Part shown: in pieces, positions 8,638-17,438 of the stretch
How positions within the stretch are numbered: position 1 is the stretch's first letter
How the letters are laid out: each line of letters starts with the position of its first letter
Source of the DNA: Arthrobacter sp. NicSoilB4
GTDB lineage: Bacteria > Actinomycetota > Actinomycetes > Actinomycetales > Micrococcaceae
Assembly: GCF_019977335.1 (NCBI RefSeq)
Contig: NZ_AP024653.1
Coordinates: forward strand, 3,844,001 to 3,908,000
Direction: 5' to 3'
DNA: 64,000 nt
Position numbers and translations under genes: made by a program
Notes under the pieces: generated by a model
What the model was told of the DNA's origin: nothing
The model's database searches: none
Seen by the model: the letters and a program-made list of their open reading frames with translations, nothing else

Positions 8638-9681
8638 TCAGCGTTCGACGGCGCCAGCGCCCCCTGGCCGGTGGGCCAGCCGCAGCAGCCCGTCGCGCAG
8701 CGGCTGTCCTCTTTCCGCGAGCGCCAGCCGTGCCATGCCGGACGAGGCCACACGCAATGACTGGCTGCGCAGCAGTCTCCGCCTGTTGTACAACCGCAGG
8801 GCTTCCGGGAGCGGGCGCGAGTTGAGCAGACCCGCGAGAGTGGCCGCGTCGATCAGCGCCTCGCAGGCGCCGCGGCCCAGATTCGGCGCCATGCCGTGCG
8901 CCGCGTCCCCTACCAGCACCGCGCTGTCCCGCCGGTAGCTGCCCGGAAATGGCACCGTCCAGACCCTTTGCGCCAGCGTCTCCCCCGGCACCGCGGCCGC
9001 CAGGACGCGGCCAATCTCGGCGGCCCCGCCGGAAAAACGCCCGCGGGTCAGCGCCAGTGCCTCGCCGACGTCGATGCCGCCGGGGCCCAGGTCCGACCGG
9101 TACGAGGCATACCAGTAGGTCCGGCCACGGGACGCCGGAGCTATGCCGAACAGTTGCCCGCGGCCCCAGTATTCACCGCCGACGCCGGGCGGGACCGCAT
9201 CATCGATGATGCCGCGCAGTGCAAGATAGGGCGTGAGCCGGGCCCCGCTGCGTTCGCCCCAGACGCTACGGCGGACAATACTGTGCACGCCGTCGGCGCC
9301 GACCACCAGGCCGGGCCCCGGCGGCGATGCCACCGTGCCGTAGGCTCTGACCACGGAGGCGGGGACCGCGGCGTCCAACAGCCGGAGCAGGTCGGCGCGG
9401 GACACCCCGAGAACTCGCGACGGCCTGGCCGTGAGCACAACGTTTCCGGATCCGTCGCGGAGCGCCATGCCGCCAAAATCTGAGCCGGCCGCCCGGACCG
9501 CCGGGAGAATACCCACCTCATCAAGGGCCCGCTGGGCCTCCGGCCACATGGCCAGTGACGTCTCCACCGACGGCGGCTCTGCCAGCCTCTCGTGGACGGT
9601 CACCCGAAAGCGGCCGGGGTCAAGGCAAGCGGCCAGAGCCAGCCCCGCGATGCCGCCGCCGACAACCTTTACAGCCTCCAT
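8638..9681 (-). CDS. FAD-dependent monooxygenase (PHBH-fold)
   Basis: A 347-aa aromatic-hydroxylase-like flavoprotein. The N-terminal dinucleotide-binding motif is GGGIAGLALAACL, the DG motif is VVGADGVHSIVRRS near 145, and the GD motif is VLVGDAAHGMAPNLGRGACEA near 265. Together these place it in the NAD(P)H-dependent single-component monooxygenase group. No substrate is evident from neighbours. It starts at 9681 with ATG and is divergent from the thioesterase at 9765, with an 83-bp shared promoter region. Confidence 0.88.
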   Translation of the reverse strand: MEAVKVVGGGIAGLALAACLDPGRFRVTVHERLAEPPSVETSLAMWPEAQRALDEVGILPAVRAAGSDFGGMALRDGSGNVVLTARPSRVLGVSRADLLRLLDAAVPASVVRAYGTVASPPGPGLVVGADGVHSIVRRSVWGERSGARLTPYLALRGIIDDAVPPGVGGEYWGRGQLFGIAPASRGRTYWYASYRSDLGPGGIDVGEALALTRGRFSGGAAEIGRVLAAAVPGETLAQRVWTVPFPGSYRRDSAVLVGDAAHGMAPNLGRGACEALIDAATLAGLLNSRPLPEALRLYNRRRLLRSQSLRVASSGMARLALAERGQPLRDGLLRLAHRPGGAGAVER

Positions 9682-9764
9682 GCCCAGAGTCTACGGCCGG
9701 CACCAGGGTGGGCGGGGCCCCGTCACACAGGGCCCGCCGCGCCGCCGTCGGCTAATCTCGCACT

Positions 9765-10199
9765 ATGGAACCGGCCGACATCACTTTCCGCACCCGCAAG
9801 TGGGTGCGGCCCGAAGATCTCACCGCGAACGGCACGCTGTTCGGCGGGAGCCTGCTGAAGTGGATCGACGAGGAAGCCGCGATTTACGCAATCCTGCAGC
9901 TCGGCAACGGCCGGGCCGTCACCAAGTACATCTCGGAAATCAACTTCGTCAGTTCGGCAGTCCAGGGCGACCTGATCGAGATGGGGCTGACCGCCACCCG
10001 CTTCGGCCGGACGTCACTGACCATGCGCGCCGAGGTCCGGAACATGATCACGCGGCAGAGCATCCTCACTATCGAGGAAATTGTTTTTGTGAACCTCGAT
10101 CCGCACGGCAAGCCCGCACCGCACGGATACACCGAGATCACCTACGACCGGGACCGGATCCCGACGCACCACCTGACCGAGACGCTCGAAGAGGACTAA
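9765..10199 (+). CDS. Acyl-CoA thioesterase (hotdog, YciA-like)
   Basis: A 144-aa hotdog-fold thioesterase, which would hydrolyse acyl-CoA to free acid and CoA. NGTLFGGSLLKWIDEEAA is the conserved start of the central helix with the catalytic Asp/Glu. TAATCT ends six bases before the ATG, so the transcript is probably leaderless. A second, double-domain thioesterase lies at 59751. Confidence 0.88.
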   Translation: MEPADITFRTRKWVRPEDLTANGTLFGGSLLKWIDEEAAIYAILQLGNGRAVTKYISEINFVSSAVQGDLIEMGLTATRFGRTSLTMRAEVRNMITRQSILTIEEIVFVNLDPHGKPAPHGYTEITYDRDRIPTHHLTETLEED

Positions 10200-10608
10200 C
10201 AGGAAGCCGGGCGCTCCGATCCCGCTCCTGTGTCCTGAGCCCGGCCAGCGATTAGACCCAGAATTCGTCCGCCTTCGCCGAGTCATCGAAGTACTCCCGG
10301 CCCTCGGCGATCTTCCCGTCGCGGACCACGAACGTGATGACGGTTCCCATTTCGGGCACCTCCGTCTTCCTTGTCGGGTTTTTGGGACGGCTTAAGGCTA
10401 TTCCCGGCCCGGGGGCCTGTCGATGGGCCGGATGTTCACGCCGTGTTGGGGCCCGGGGCGCACGACGTTCACCCGGATACACCAGACTCGATTGGCCAGG
10501 ACAGGCTATTTCATCGATTTGATAGTCATAACCCCCGGATTGGGCGGCGTCCGCTATAGGCTGGCCGGACAAATGCCATCTGGCCCCGTTCAGAAATGAG
10601 TCTCACTC
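10200..10608. other. Gene-poor stretch with one gene remnant
   Basis: These 409 bp lie between the thioesterase and the ABC importer. The only coding trace is the SnoaL-like remnant at 10252-10350. The rest, 10351-10608, shows no gene or clear hairpin and must contain the promoter of the importer operon. Confidence 0.6.
10252..10350 (-). pseudogene. C-terminal remnant of a SnoaL-like / NTF2-fold protein
   Basis: An in-frame piece starting at an ATG reads GTVITFVVRDGKIAEGREYFD and ends DEFWV. That is the typical last strand of SnoaL-like ketosteroid-isomerase proteins (G-K-I-x-E-x-x-E-Y-x-D). The preceding 75 codons show no family resemblance and the N-terminal helices of the fold are missing. 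It is therefore best read as a truncated gene, unless a functional start has been lost by a frameshift. Confidence 0.55.
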
Positions 10609-11709
10609 GTGCGCAGATTGAAAACCATGGTTGCCGGCGCCGTCGCCGTCGCCCTTCTTTCCGGTTGTGGAGCGGGCGCCGCAGCGCCCGCCTCGTCCGG
10701 ACCAGCTACCGGGCCGGCCGCCGTCGCCCCCTCAGGGCCGCCCTCCGGCCAAACGCTGATCGTCTACACGAACTCCAACGGTGAGGGCCGTGGCGAGTGG
10801 CTGACGAAGAAGGCGGCAGAGGCCGGCTTCAAGATCGAAATCGTCGGCGCCGGCGGCGCGGACGCCACCAACAAGCTCATTGCGGAGAAGAACAACCCGA
10901 TCGCGGACGTCGCATTTGGGCTCAACAACATGTACTTCGAGCAGATCAAGGCCGCCGGCGCGATCGAGCCGTACACGCCCTCCTGGTCCGGTGACGTCGA
11001 CGCCGGCAAGGGCGACAAGTCGGACAGCAAGGCCTACTGGCCGCTGGTGCAGCAGGCCATCCTCCTCGGCTACAACTCCGAGAAGTTCAGCAAGGACGAG
11101 GCCCCCAAGGACTGGACCGACCTGTGGGCCCAGGACAGGTTCAAGTCCCGCTACGAGCGCGTCACCGGCGTCGGCACCGCCACCGCACAGCTGGTCTTCG
11201 CCAGCATCCTGACCCGCTACAAGGACGACGGCGGCGATCTGGGCGTCTCGGACGAGGGCTGGAAACAGATCGAAGGCTACTTCAAGAACGGCACCCCGGC
11301 GGTCGCCAAGACCGACCTCTTCGCCCGCATCTCCTCGGGAGAGACGGACATGGGGCAGATGCCGTCATCGATCATCACCGAACGCGAAAAGACGTTCAAG
11401 GTCAACGTCGAGACCGTCATGCCGTCCGTGGGTGTGCCGCTGGCCATCGAGCAGGTGGCCCTGGTCAAGGGAACGGACAAGCAGGACGAGGCCCTCAAGT
11501 TCATCGACTGGTTCGGCAGCGCGAAGACGCAGGGGGAATGGTCCCAGCAGTTCAACTCGATGCCGGTCAACAAGGCGGCGGTCGCGCAGGCCAAGCCGGA
11601 GGTCGTCGAGTTCTTCAACACGCTCAAGCAGCAGGACATCGACTGGAACTTCGTGCAGGAAAACATGGGCAAGTGGGTTGAAAAGATCGAACTGGAATAC
11701 ATGAGCTGA
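10609..11709 (+). CDS. ABC transporter substrate-binding lipoprotein (ferric-type)
   Basis: Periplasmic-binding-fold lipoprotein of 366 aa. The signal peptide has the lipobox ALLSGC, with the lipidated Cys near residue 21. The body reads TLIVYTNSNGEGRGEW and continues with Asn/Tyr motifs typical of AfuA/FbpA-like ferric, putrescine or phosphonate binding proteins. The GTG at 10609 is used as start. It is followed by the ATPase (93 bp later) and the permease, giving a complete importer. Substrate (iron, thiamine or aminoethylphosphonate type) is uncertain. Confidence 0.88.
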   Translation: MRRLKTMVAGAVAVALLSGCGAGAAAPASSGPATGPAAVAPSGPPSGQTLIVYTNSNGEGRGEWLTKKAAEAGFKIEIVGAGGADATNKLIAEKNNPIADVAFGLNNMYFEQIKAAGAIEPYTPSWSGDVDAGKGDKSDSKAYWPLVQQAILLGYNSEKFSKDEAPKDWTDLWAQDRFKSRYERVTGVGTATAQLVFASILTRYKDDGGDLGVSDEGWKQIEGYFKNGTPAVAKTDLFARISSGETDMGQMPSSIITEREKTFKVNVETVMPSVGVPLAIEQVALVKGTDKQDEALKFIDWFGSAKTQGEWSQQFNSMPVNKAAVAQAKPEVVEFFNTLKQQDIDWNFVQENMGKWVEKIELEYMS

Positions 11710-11802
11710 CCCTCGCACTGGCAGCGGCCGGCGAGCCGGCTGCTGCCCGTGCCCTTCATTGCTGAAACCCCCGCTTCGCCGCTAAGCCCAAGACAGGTTG
11801 CC

Positions 11803-12870
11803 ATGATCCGTTTCGAGAACATCGAAGTCACCTTCGGCGATTTCACCGCCATCCCCAACCTTGATCTCCAGGTGGAACCGGGGGAATTCTTCACGCTGCT
11901 GGGGCCGTCCGGCTGCGGAAAGACGACAGCCCTGCGCACGCTGGCAGGGTTCATCGAGCCGTCAGCAGGAGAGGTCTACGTGGACGGGAAGGCTGTCACC
12001 CGGCTGCCGAGCGACAAGCGCCAGGTCGGCATGGTGTTCCAGAACTATGCACTTTTCCCCAGCATGAGCGTGTGGGAGAACATCGCGTTCGGTCTCCGCG
12101 TCCGCAAGGAGAAACCTGCCGAGAGCGACCGCCTCGTCCGCGACATCGCCCGGCGGGTTGACCTGTCCGAAGACCAGTTGCGAAAAAACGTGGCCGAGCT
12201 GTCCGGCGGGCAGCAGCAGCGCGTCGCCGTCGCCCGGGCGCTCGTGCTGCAGCCCAAGATTCTGCTGCTCGACGAGCCGCTCTCCAATCTGGACGCCAAG
12301 CTGCGCCACCAGCTAAGGCAGCAGCTCAAGGACCTTCAAAGCGAATTCGGCATCACCACGGTCTACGTCACCCATGACCAGGACGAGGCCCTCGCCATGA
12401 GCGACCGGGTAGCCGTCTTCAACAAGGGCGTAGTGGAGCAAATTGGCACCCCGCAGAGCATCTACGACGAATCGGCCACCGAATTCGTCTGCAATTTCAT
12501 TGGGGACAGCTCCCGGCTCACGGCCGGGTTCGTCGCGGAACTGAACCGGCAATCAAGTCACGAGCTCGATCCCGCGGCCAACTCCTACCTGCGCGTGGAA
12601 AAGGCATCACTTGACCCCGCCGGCGGCAACGGTACAGCCGTTCCGGTGCAGGGAACCGTGGTCTCGAAGACCTATCACGGACTGCACAGCCGGTACGTCG
12701 TCCGCTGCCACGGCGCCGATATCCGGCTGCTGGTCAAGGAAGACGGTGGAATCCACCCCGCCACCGGCAGCAAGGCTACGGTTTACGTCCAGCCCACCCA
12801 CGTCCTCCAGTACCACCCGGACACCGGAGCCTCCCTCCGGAACCGGCTGCAGGAAGTGACCAGCCTGTGA
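11803..12870 (+). CDS. ABC transporter ATP-binding protein (ferric/polyamine type)
   Basis: A 355-aa importer ATPase. Walker A GPSGCGKT is at residues 34-41, the LSGGQ signature at 133-137, Walker B ILLLDE at 153-158, and the switch His191. A C-terminal TOBE-like region follows from about residue 285. The start is taken as ATG at 11803; a GTG at 11749 would add 18 residues without family similarity. The end overlaps the permease start as GTGA. Confidence 0.93.
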   Translation: MIRFENIEVTFGDFTAIPNLDLQVEPGEFFTLLGPSGCGKTTALRTLAGFIEPSAGEVYVDGKAVTRLPSDKRQVGMVFQNYALFPSMSVWENIAFGLRVRKEKPAESDRLVRDIARRVDLSEDQLRKNVAELSGGQQQRVAVARALVLQPKILLLDEPLSNLDAKLRHQLRQQLKDLQSEFGITTVYVTHDQDEALAMSDRVAVFNKGVVEQIGTPQSIYDESATEFVCNFIGDSSRLTAGFVAELNRQSSHELDPAANSYLRVEKASLDPAGGNGTAVPVQGTVVSKTYHGLHSRYVVRCHGADIRLLVKEDGGIHPATGSKATVYVQPTHVLQYHPDTGASLRNRLQEVTSL

Positions 12871-14681
12871 GCACAGCTGGCGGCTCGAACGGCGGCGGCA
12901 CCAGGAGCATGCTCCGCTCCCCCGCAGTCCTGATCGTCGGGGTGGTGCTGACCTGGTTCATCGCGGCCTTTCTCGTCTGGCCCAACGCGAATGTGCTGAT
13001 CCAGACCTTCTTCCCCGACGGGACCTTCTCCGGCCGCGCGGCCGAGAAGCTCTTCTCCTCCCAGCGGGCCATGAAATCACTGGGCAACAGTTTCCTGCTG
13101 GCGGTCGCCTTGTCCATCACCGTCAACGTGGTGGGGATCTTCATTGTGCTGGTCACCCAGTACTTCAAGATCCGCGGCTCGAGGATCCTGTTCCTCGGCT
13201 ACGCCACCACGTTCATCTACGGCGGCATCGTGCTGGCGGCGGGCTACAAATTCATCTACGGGGACAAGGGCATCGTGACCGGCTTCCTGCTGGGACTGTT
13301 TCCCGGCATGGATCCCGGCTGGTTTTCCGGCTTCCTTGCCGTCCTCGCCGTCATGACGTTCGCCACCACGACGAACCACATGCTGTTCGTCACCAACGCG
13401 CTGAAGGGCGTGGATTACCAGACCATCGAAGCGGCCCGGAACATGGGGGCCTCCACCTGGACCATCCTCCGGCGGATCGTCCTGCCGATGCTTAAGCCGA
13501 CGCTCTTCGCCGTCACCATCCTCTCGTTCCTGACCGGCCTTGGAGCCCTCAGCGCACCGCAGGTCCTGGGCGGCCGGGAATTCCAGACCATCACGCCGAT
13601 GATTCTCACCTTCAGCAACAGCCCGACGTCGAGGGACCTCGCCGCCCTGCTCGCCGTGATCCTCGGTGTGGCGACCATGCTGATGCTGGCTGCCATGACC
13701 CGGATGGAAAAGGGCGGGACCTATTTTTCGGTTTCAAAAGTCTCCTCCGGACTGCAGAAGCAGCAGATCCGCAACCCTGTGGCCAACACTGCCGTCCACG
13801 TCGCCGCGTACCTGCTGTTCGCCGTCTACACGCTGCCCGTGGTGCTGATCGTGCTGTATTCCTTTGCCGACGGCGCCGCGATCCAGACCGGCCAGCTGTT
13901 GCCGGGGAGCCTTACCTTCGACAACTACGTCCGGGTCCTCACCCAGCCTTCGGGCCTGCAGCCGTTCATCATCAGCACCGTCTACAGCGCACTCGCCGCG
14001 CTGATCGCCGTCGGAGGCCTGCTCTTCGTTGCGCGGCTCCTGCAGAAGTACCGCAACTGGGTGACGTCGGTCTTCGAGTACCTCCTCCACATCCCGTGGA
14101 TCCTCCCGTCGGCCCTGCTCGCCCTGGGCCTGATCCTCAGCTACGACCATCCGAACCCGCTGGTGGGCGGCACCGTCCTGACCGGGACCACGGTGATCCT
14201 GCTCATCGCGTTCGTGACCGTCAAGATCCCGTTCACCCTGCGGATGCTCAAAGCCTCCTTCGCCTCGGTCAACTCCTCGCTCGAAGAAGCTGCCAACATC
14301 ATGGGCGCCAAAACGCTGTACATGTTCCGCCGGGTCCTGCTGCCGATCGTCCTGCCGGCAGCCGCCGCGATCATGGCGCTCAACTTCAACAGCATGCTGG
14401 ATGACTACGACACCGCCATCTTCCTGGCCCACCCGCTGTACCAGCCCCTGGGCCTGGTAATCAAGGCCAACACGGACGGCGCCGAGGGCGTCGACGGCGT
14501 CTCCAACACCTTCGTCTACACGGTCCTGCTGATGGTGATCACCGGAGTGACGATGTATCTGGTTTACGGCCGTGCCGGCAGGAAGTCCGCGAGGGCGGCG
14601 AAGGCCGGTCCGGACGGGAAGGAAGGCACGACGCCGGTCCTCGTCGAAGCCGCGCCGGCCGAATCCGTGCGGGTCCCCTAG
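12867..14681 (+). CDS. ABC transporter permease (fused two-domain, FbpB-like)
   Basis: A 604-aa integral membrane protein with two BPD_transp domains in tandem, each with about six helices. The two EAA loops are visible as EAARNMGASTWTILRRIVLP near 190 and EEAANIMGAKTLYMFRRVLLP near 475, so one polypeptide can form the whole channel. The start is GTG overlapping the ATPase stop. It makes the third part of the importer. It is convergent with the FUSC gene, overlapping its stop by 4 bp. Confidence 0.93.
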   Translation: MSTAGGSNGGGTRSMLRSPAVLIVGVVLTWFIAAFLVWPNANVLIQTFFPDGTFSGRAAEKLFSSQRAMKSLGNSFLLAVALSITVNVVGIFIVLVTQYFKIRGSRILFLGYATTFIYGGIVLAAGYKFIYGDKGIVTGFLLGLFPGMDPGWFSGFLAVLAVMTFATTTNHMLFVTNALKGVDYQTIEAARNMGASTWTILRRIVLPMLKPTLFAVTILSFLTGLGALSAPQVLGGREFQTITPMILTFSNSPTSRDLAALLAVILGVATMLMLAAMTRMEKGGTYFSVSKVSSGLQKQQIRNPVANTAVHVAAYLLFAVYTLPVVLIVLYSFADGAAIQTGQLLPGSLTFDNYVRVLTQPSGLQPFIISTVYSALAALIAVGGLLFVARLLQKYRNWVTSVFEYLLHIPWILPSALLALGLILSYDHPNPLVGGTVLTGTTVILLIAFVTVKIPFTLRMLKASFASVNSSLEEAANIMGAKTLYMFRRVLLPIVLPAAAAIMALNFNSMLDDYDTAIFLAHPLYQPLGLVIKANTDGAEGVDGVSNTFVYTVLLMVITGVTMYLVYGRAGRKSARAAKAGPDGKEGTTPVLVEAAPAESVRVP

Positions 14682-15736
14682 CCCTCCCGGGCCGCGGTGC
14701 GGAGCCTGCGCCGCACCGCCGGGGCCAGCACGACGGCGATGCCGACGGCGGCGCCGATGACGGTGTCGAAGATCCGGTCGCGCAGCAGGACGCCGGGCGC
14801 CGACGGAGCCACCAGCAGGGTGGAAACAAGGGCCAGCGGCGTCACGAAGATCTGGGCCAGGACGTATTGGCGGGCGATGAACATCTCAGCTCCGAACTGG
14901 CAGGCGGCGATCACCATCACGGTCTGCCAGGGCACGGGCTGAAGGAGCAGGATCCCCGCGAGCAGCACCAGCCCGATCGCCGTGCCCACGATTCGTTGCA
15001 GTCCGCGGCTGACCCGGTGCCGGGTGGTGTGGCCCACCAGCGGGACGACGGCGGCCACCATCGCCCAGTAGTTGTGTCCGAAGCCCAACTGTTCCCCCAG
15101 CAGCGTCGCCAGGGTTCCGGCGAGTCCGGCCGCCACGAGGTAGCCGACGCTTTCGAGCAGGGCCGTCCGCGTTTCCGCCGGTGTGAATGGTGCGCTGGCC
15201 GGCAGGATCCACGGTGTCCGGCGGCTCGGGAGCACGCGGGAGGACAAGCCGACCAGCAGGGAGAAGGAGACGGTCAGCACCGCCACCAGCATGGCCTGCC
15301 AAAGCGGCGGCTGGTTGGGGATGGACGCGATCGCGGCGACGGCAAAGATGTGGAACAGCGATCCCGCGGGCCGGAGCCGCCACCAGGCGACGATCAGCGA
15401 GCAGCTTCCTGCCACGAAGGTGGTGGCGGCGACCTGGAGCCAGACGGTGTCCGCGGCGGAAAGCGCCAAAGCCACTCCGGCGCGGGCGGTCAGGGCGGCC
15501 AGCAGCATAACGGCCACCATCAACGCCCCGGCGCGGAACTGAAGGAGGAACCGTTTGGCGTGCGGTTCGTTGCGGCCGTAGATCCCGGCGAAGGCGCCAA
15601 AAGAAGCGAAGATGGCCAGGTCCAGCCGGTCCAGGAACACCAGCGTGATCAGCGGCACAAAGACACCAACGGCGCAGCGGATGGCGACCTGGTGGTCCTT
15701 GTTGCCGGGGGCCATGGTGAACATCTCGGAGAGCAT
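14678..15736 (-). CDS. FUSC family membrane protein
   Basis: A 352-aa integral membrane protein with two sets of hydrophobic helices (about 15-165 and 220-345) joined by a short soluble stretch. This is the layout of the FUSC / aromatic-acid exporter family. Its substrate is unknown. The ATG at 15736 is preceded two codons earlier by a GTG (15742), which is an alternative start. The gene is convergent with the permease, sharing the CTAG at its 3' end. Confidence 0.8.
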   Translation of the reverse strand: MLSEMFTMAPGNKDHQVAIRCAVGVFVPLITLVFLDRLDLAIFASFGAFAGIYGRNEPHAKRFLLQFRAGALMVAVMLLAALTARAGVALALSAADTVWLQVAATTFVAGSCSLIVAWWRLRPAGSLFHIFAVAAIASIPNQPPLWQAMLVAVLTVSFSLLVGLSSRVLPSRRTPWILPASAPFTPAETRTALLESVGYLVAAGLAGTLATLLGEQLGFGHNYWAMVAAVVPLVGHTTRHRVSRGLQRIVGTAIGLVLLAGILLLQPVPWQTVMVIAACQFGAEMFIARQYVLAQIFVTPLALVSTLLVAPSAPGVLLRDRIFDTVIGAAVGIAVVLAPAVRRRLRTAAREG

Positions 15737-15961
15737 CTTCACGGGTGGGAGGCGCCTTTCTTGCGGTCGGACGGTACGACGGCGGCGCTGGCATCCACGC
15801 CCGATTTTACGCCCGGAAGGGCGGGGACCGGGCAAAGTCATCCATTCGCTGGAATATGTCCCGGCCCGGAGACAAGGCGGGAGAGGTGATAGCGTCTAGC
15901 GGTTGATCCCCGCGCCGGGATCACGGCACACCGAGTTAATCAAGGCACACGGAGGACCCCC

Positions 15962-16450
15962 ATGCTCAAAGGATTCAAGGACTTTATCCTGCGCGGCAAC
16001 GTGATCGAACTGTCCATCGCCGTCGTGGTCGGCACCGCATTCACCGCCCTGGTCAGCGCGTTTACTTCAAACATCGTGAACCCCATCATCGCCGCGGCCG
16101 GCGGAGTCGAGACCAAAGGCCTGGGCTTCTGGATCTGGCCGGGCAACGACAAGACGTTCGTCAACTTCGGCGCGGTGATCACCGCGTTCGTCACATTCCT
16201 GATCACGGCCGCCGTCGTCTACTTCATCTTCGTGGCGCCGATGAACCGGATCAACCATATGGTCAGGAAGCGCCTCGCCACTGCGGAGCCGGAAGAGAAG
16301 GCGCTCCCGGCCGACACGGCCCTGCTGGCCGAGATCCGTGACCTGCTGACCCACATCGCCGGCCCGGAGCACGGCCGGACGGGCGACCACACCGCGCCGG
16401 AGCGGGCGGACGAACACCTGGTCCGGGCCGCCGTCGAACGCAGCCGCTAG
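15962..16450 (+). CDS. mscL: Large-conductance mechanosensitive channel
   Basis: A 162-aa homopentameric membrane channel that opens on hypo-osmotic shock. The N-terminal helix and TM1 (MLKGFKDFILRGNVIELSIA) and TM2 (ITAFVTFLITAAVVYFIFV) are typical. The C-terminal tail is about 20-30 residues longer than usual and ends in a His/Arg/Asp-rich stretch after the bundle region. GGAGG lies 5-6 nt before the ATG, which decides the start. Confidence 0.95.
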   Translation: MLKGFKDFILRGNVIELSIAVVVGTAFTALVSAFTSNIVNPIIAAAGGVETKGLGFWIWPGNDKTFVNFGAVITAFVTFLITAAVVYFIFVAPMNRINHMVRKRLATAEPEEKALPADTALLAEIRDLLTHIAGPEHGRTGDHTAPERADEHLVRAAVERSR

Positions 16451-16504
16451 CCCGAACGAAATCGTCACCGGCCGGCAATAGGGCCGTAACAGCGGGCGGA
16501 CATC

Positions 16505-17407
16505 ATGGGACTCATGAAGCCCCCGGCCCGTCGCAGAGAACACGGCAGAACGCCGGCCCCCACCGAGCTGAGCTGCGAAGTCTGCGGCCAGATGCCCGAA
16601 CCCACCAAAACCCGGCTGACCCTGGCAAACGTTGCAGTGATGCTGCCCATCGAGCTCCTGGTCCACGCGGCGGTGGTGGGAACGCACCTGCCCTACGTGG
16701 CCAAGGTCCTCGTCCTTACGCTGACCGCGACCGTCCTGGTCATCTGGGTGGCCGAACCATCCGCGACGCGCATGCTCCGGACCTGGCTGCATGCCCCCGC
16801 GTTGCGCCACCGCAGCCGGCTCCGCGCCGCACCGGCCCTGTGGCGGGCACGCACCGTGCTGCGGGACCGTCCGGGTTCGCTGCAGAAACTCACGCAGTCC
16901 TTGGCCCGGCTGGACACCAACATCCTGAGCATCCATGTCCACCCCGTCCACGGCGGCGTCCTGGACGAGTTTGTCCTGTCCGCGCCCGGCGAACTGCGCG
17001 AAGCCGAACTGCTCAAAGCGCTGCGCGACGGCGGCGGAGGCGACCCGCATGTCTGGCCCACCACGGCGCTTGCCATGGCCGACGGGCAGACCGGGGCGCT
17101 GAGCCTCGCGGCCAGGATCGCAGCCAATCCCGACGAGCTGCCGCTGGCGGTGGCGGAGCTGCTGCACGCACGGATCGAAGTTGTGCCGGATACGGATACG
17201 GCACCTGCCGCCGGCACGGCCCCGCGGGCCGGAGCTGGCACTGCGCTGCCAACGGACGGGAGTGTGCTGCGGATCCCGACCGCGTGGCACGGTCCGATCA
17301 CGTTCAGCCGCCCCGGCGAGCCGTTTACTCCGGCGGAATCCGCCCGGGCCCACCGGCTGGCTGAACTCGCCGAGATCCTCGCGCACCGCCCTGTTCCCGG
17401 GCGGTGA
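16505..17407 (+). CDS. Membrane-anchored protein with an ACT domain
   Basis: No named family recognised. The 300-aa protein starts with a short CEVCG motif (about 24-28) that could bind metal. Two hydrophobic helices follow (about 40-58 and 62-82). The rest is soluble, with an ACT-like segment at about 115-155 (RDRPGSLQKLTQSLARLD, then ILSIHVHPVHGG), the regulatory fold that binds amino acids. The C-terminal part is Ala/Arg-rich and may include a second, divergent ACT-like region. It follows mscL by 54 bp on the same strand, so they may be cotranscribed. Confidence 0.6.
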   Translation: MGLMKPPARRREHGRTPAPTELSCEVCGQMPEPTKTRLTLANVAVMLPIELLVHAAVVGTHLPYVAKVLVLTLTATVLVIWVAEPSATRMLRTWLHAPALRHRSRLRAAPALWRARTVLRDRPGSLQKLTQSLARLDTNILSIHVHPVHGGVLDEFVLSAPGELREAELLKALRDGGGGDPHVWPTTALAMADGQTGALSLAARIAANPDELPLAVAELLHARIEVVPDTDTAPAAGTAPRAGAGTALPTDGSVLRIPTAWHGPITFSRPGEPFTPAESARAHRLAELAEILAHRPVPGR

Positions 17408-17438
17408 CGGCGGGCACAGTCCCGTGGCTCGCGTCCCG

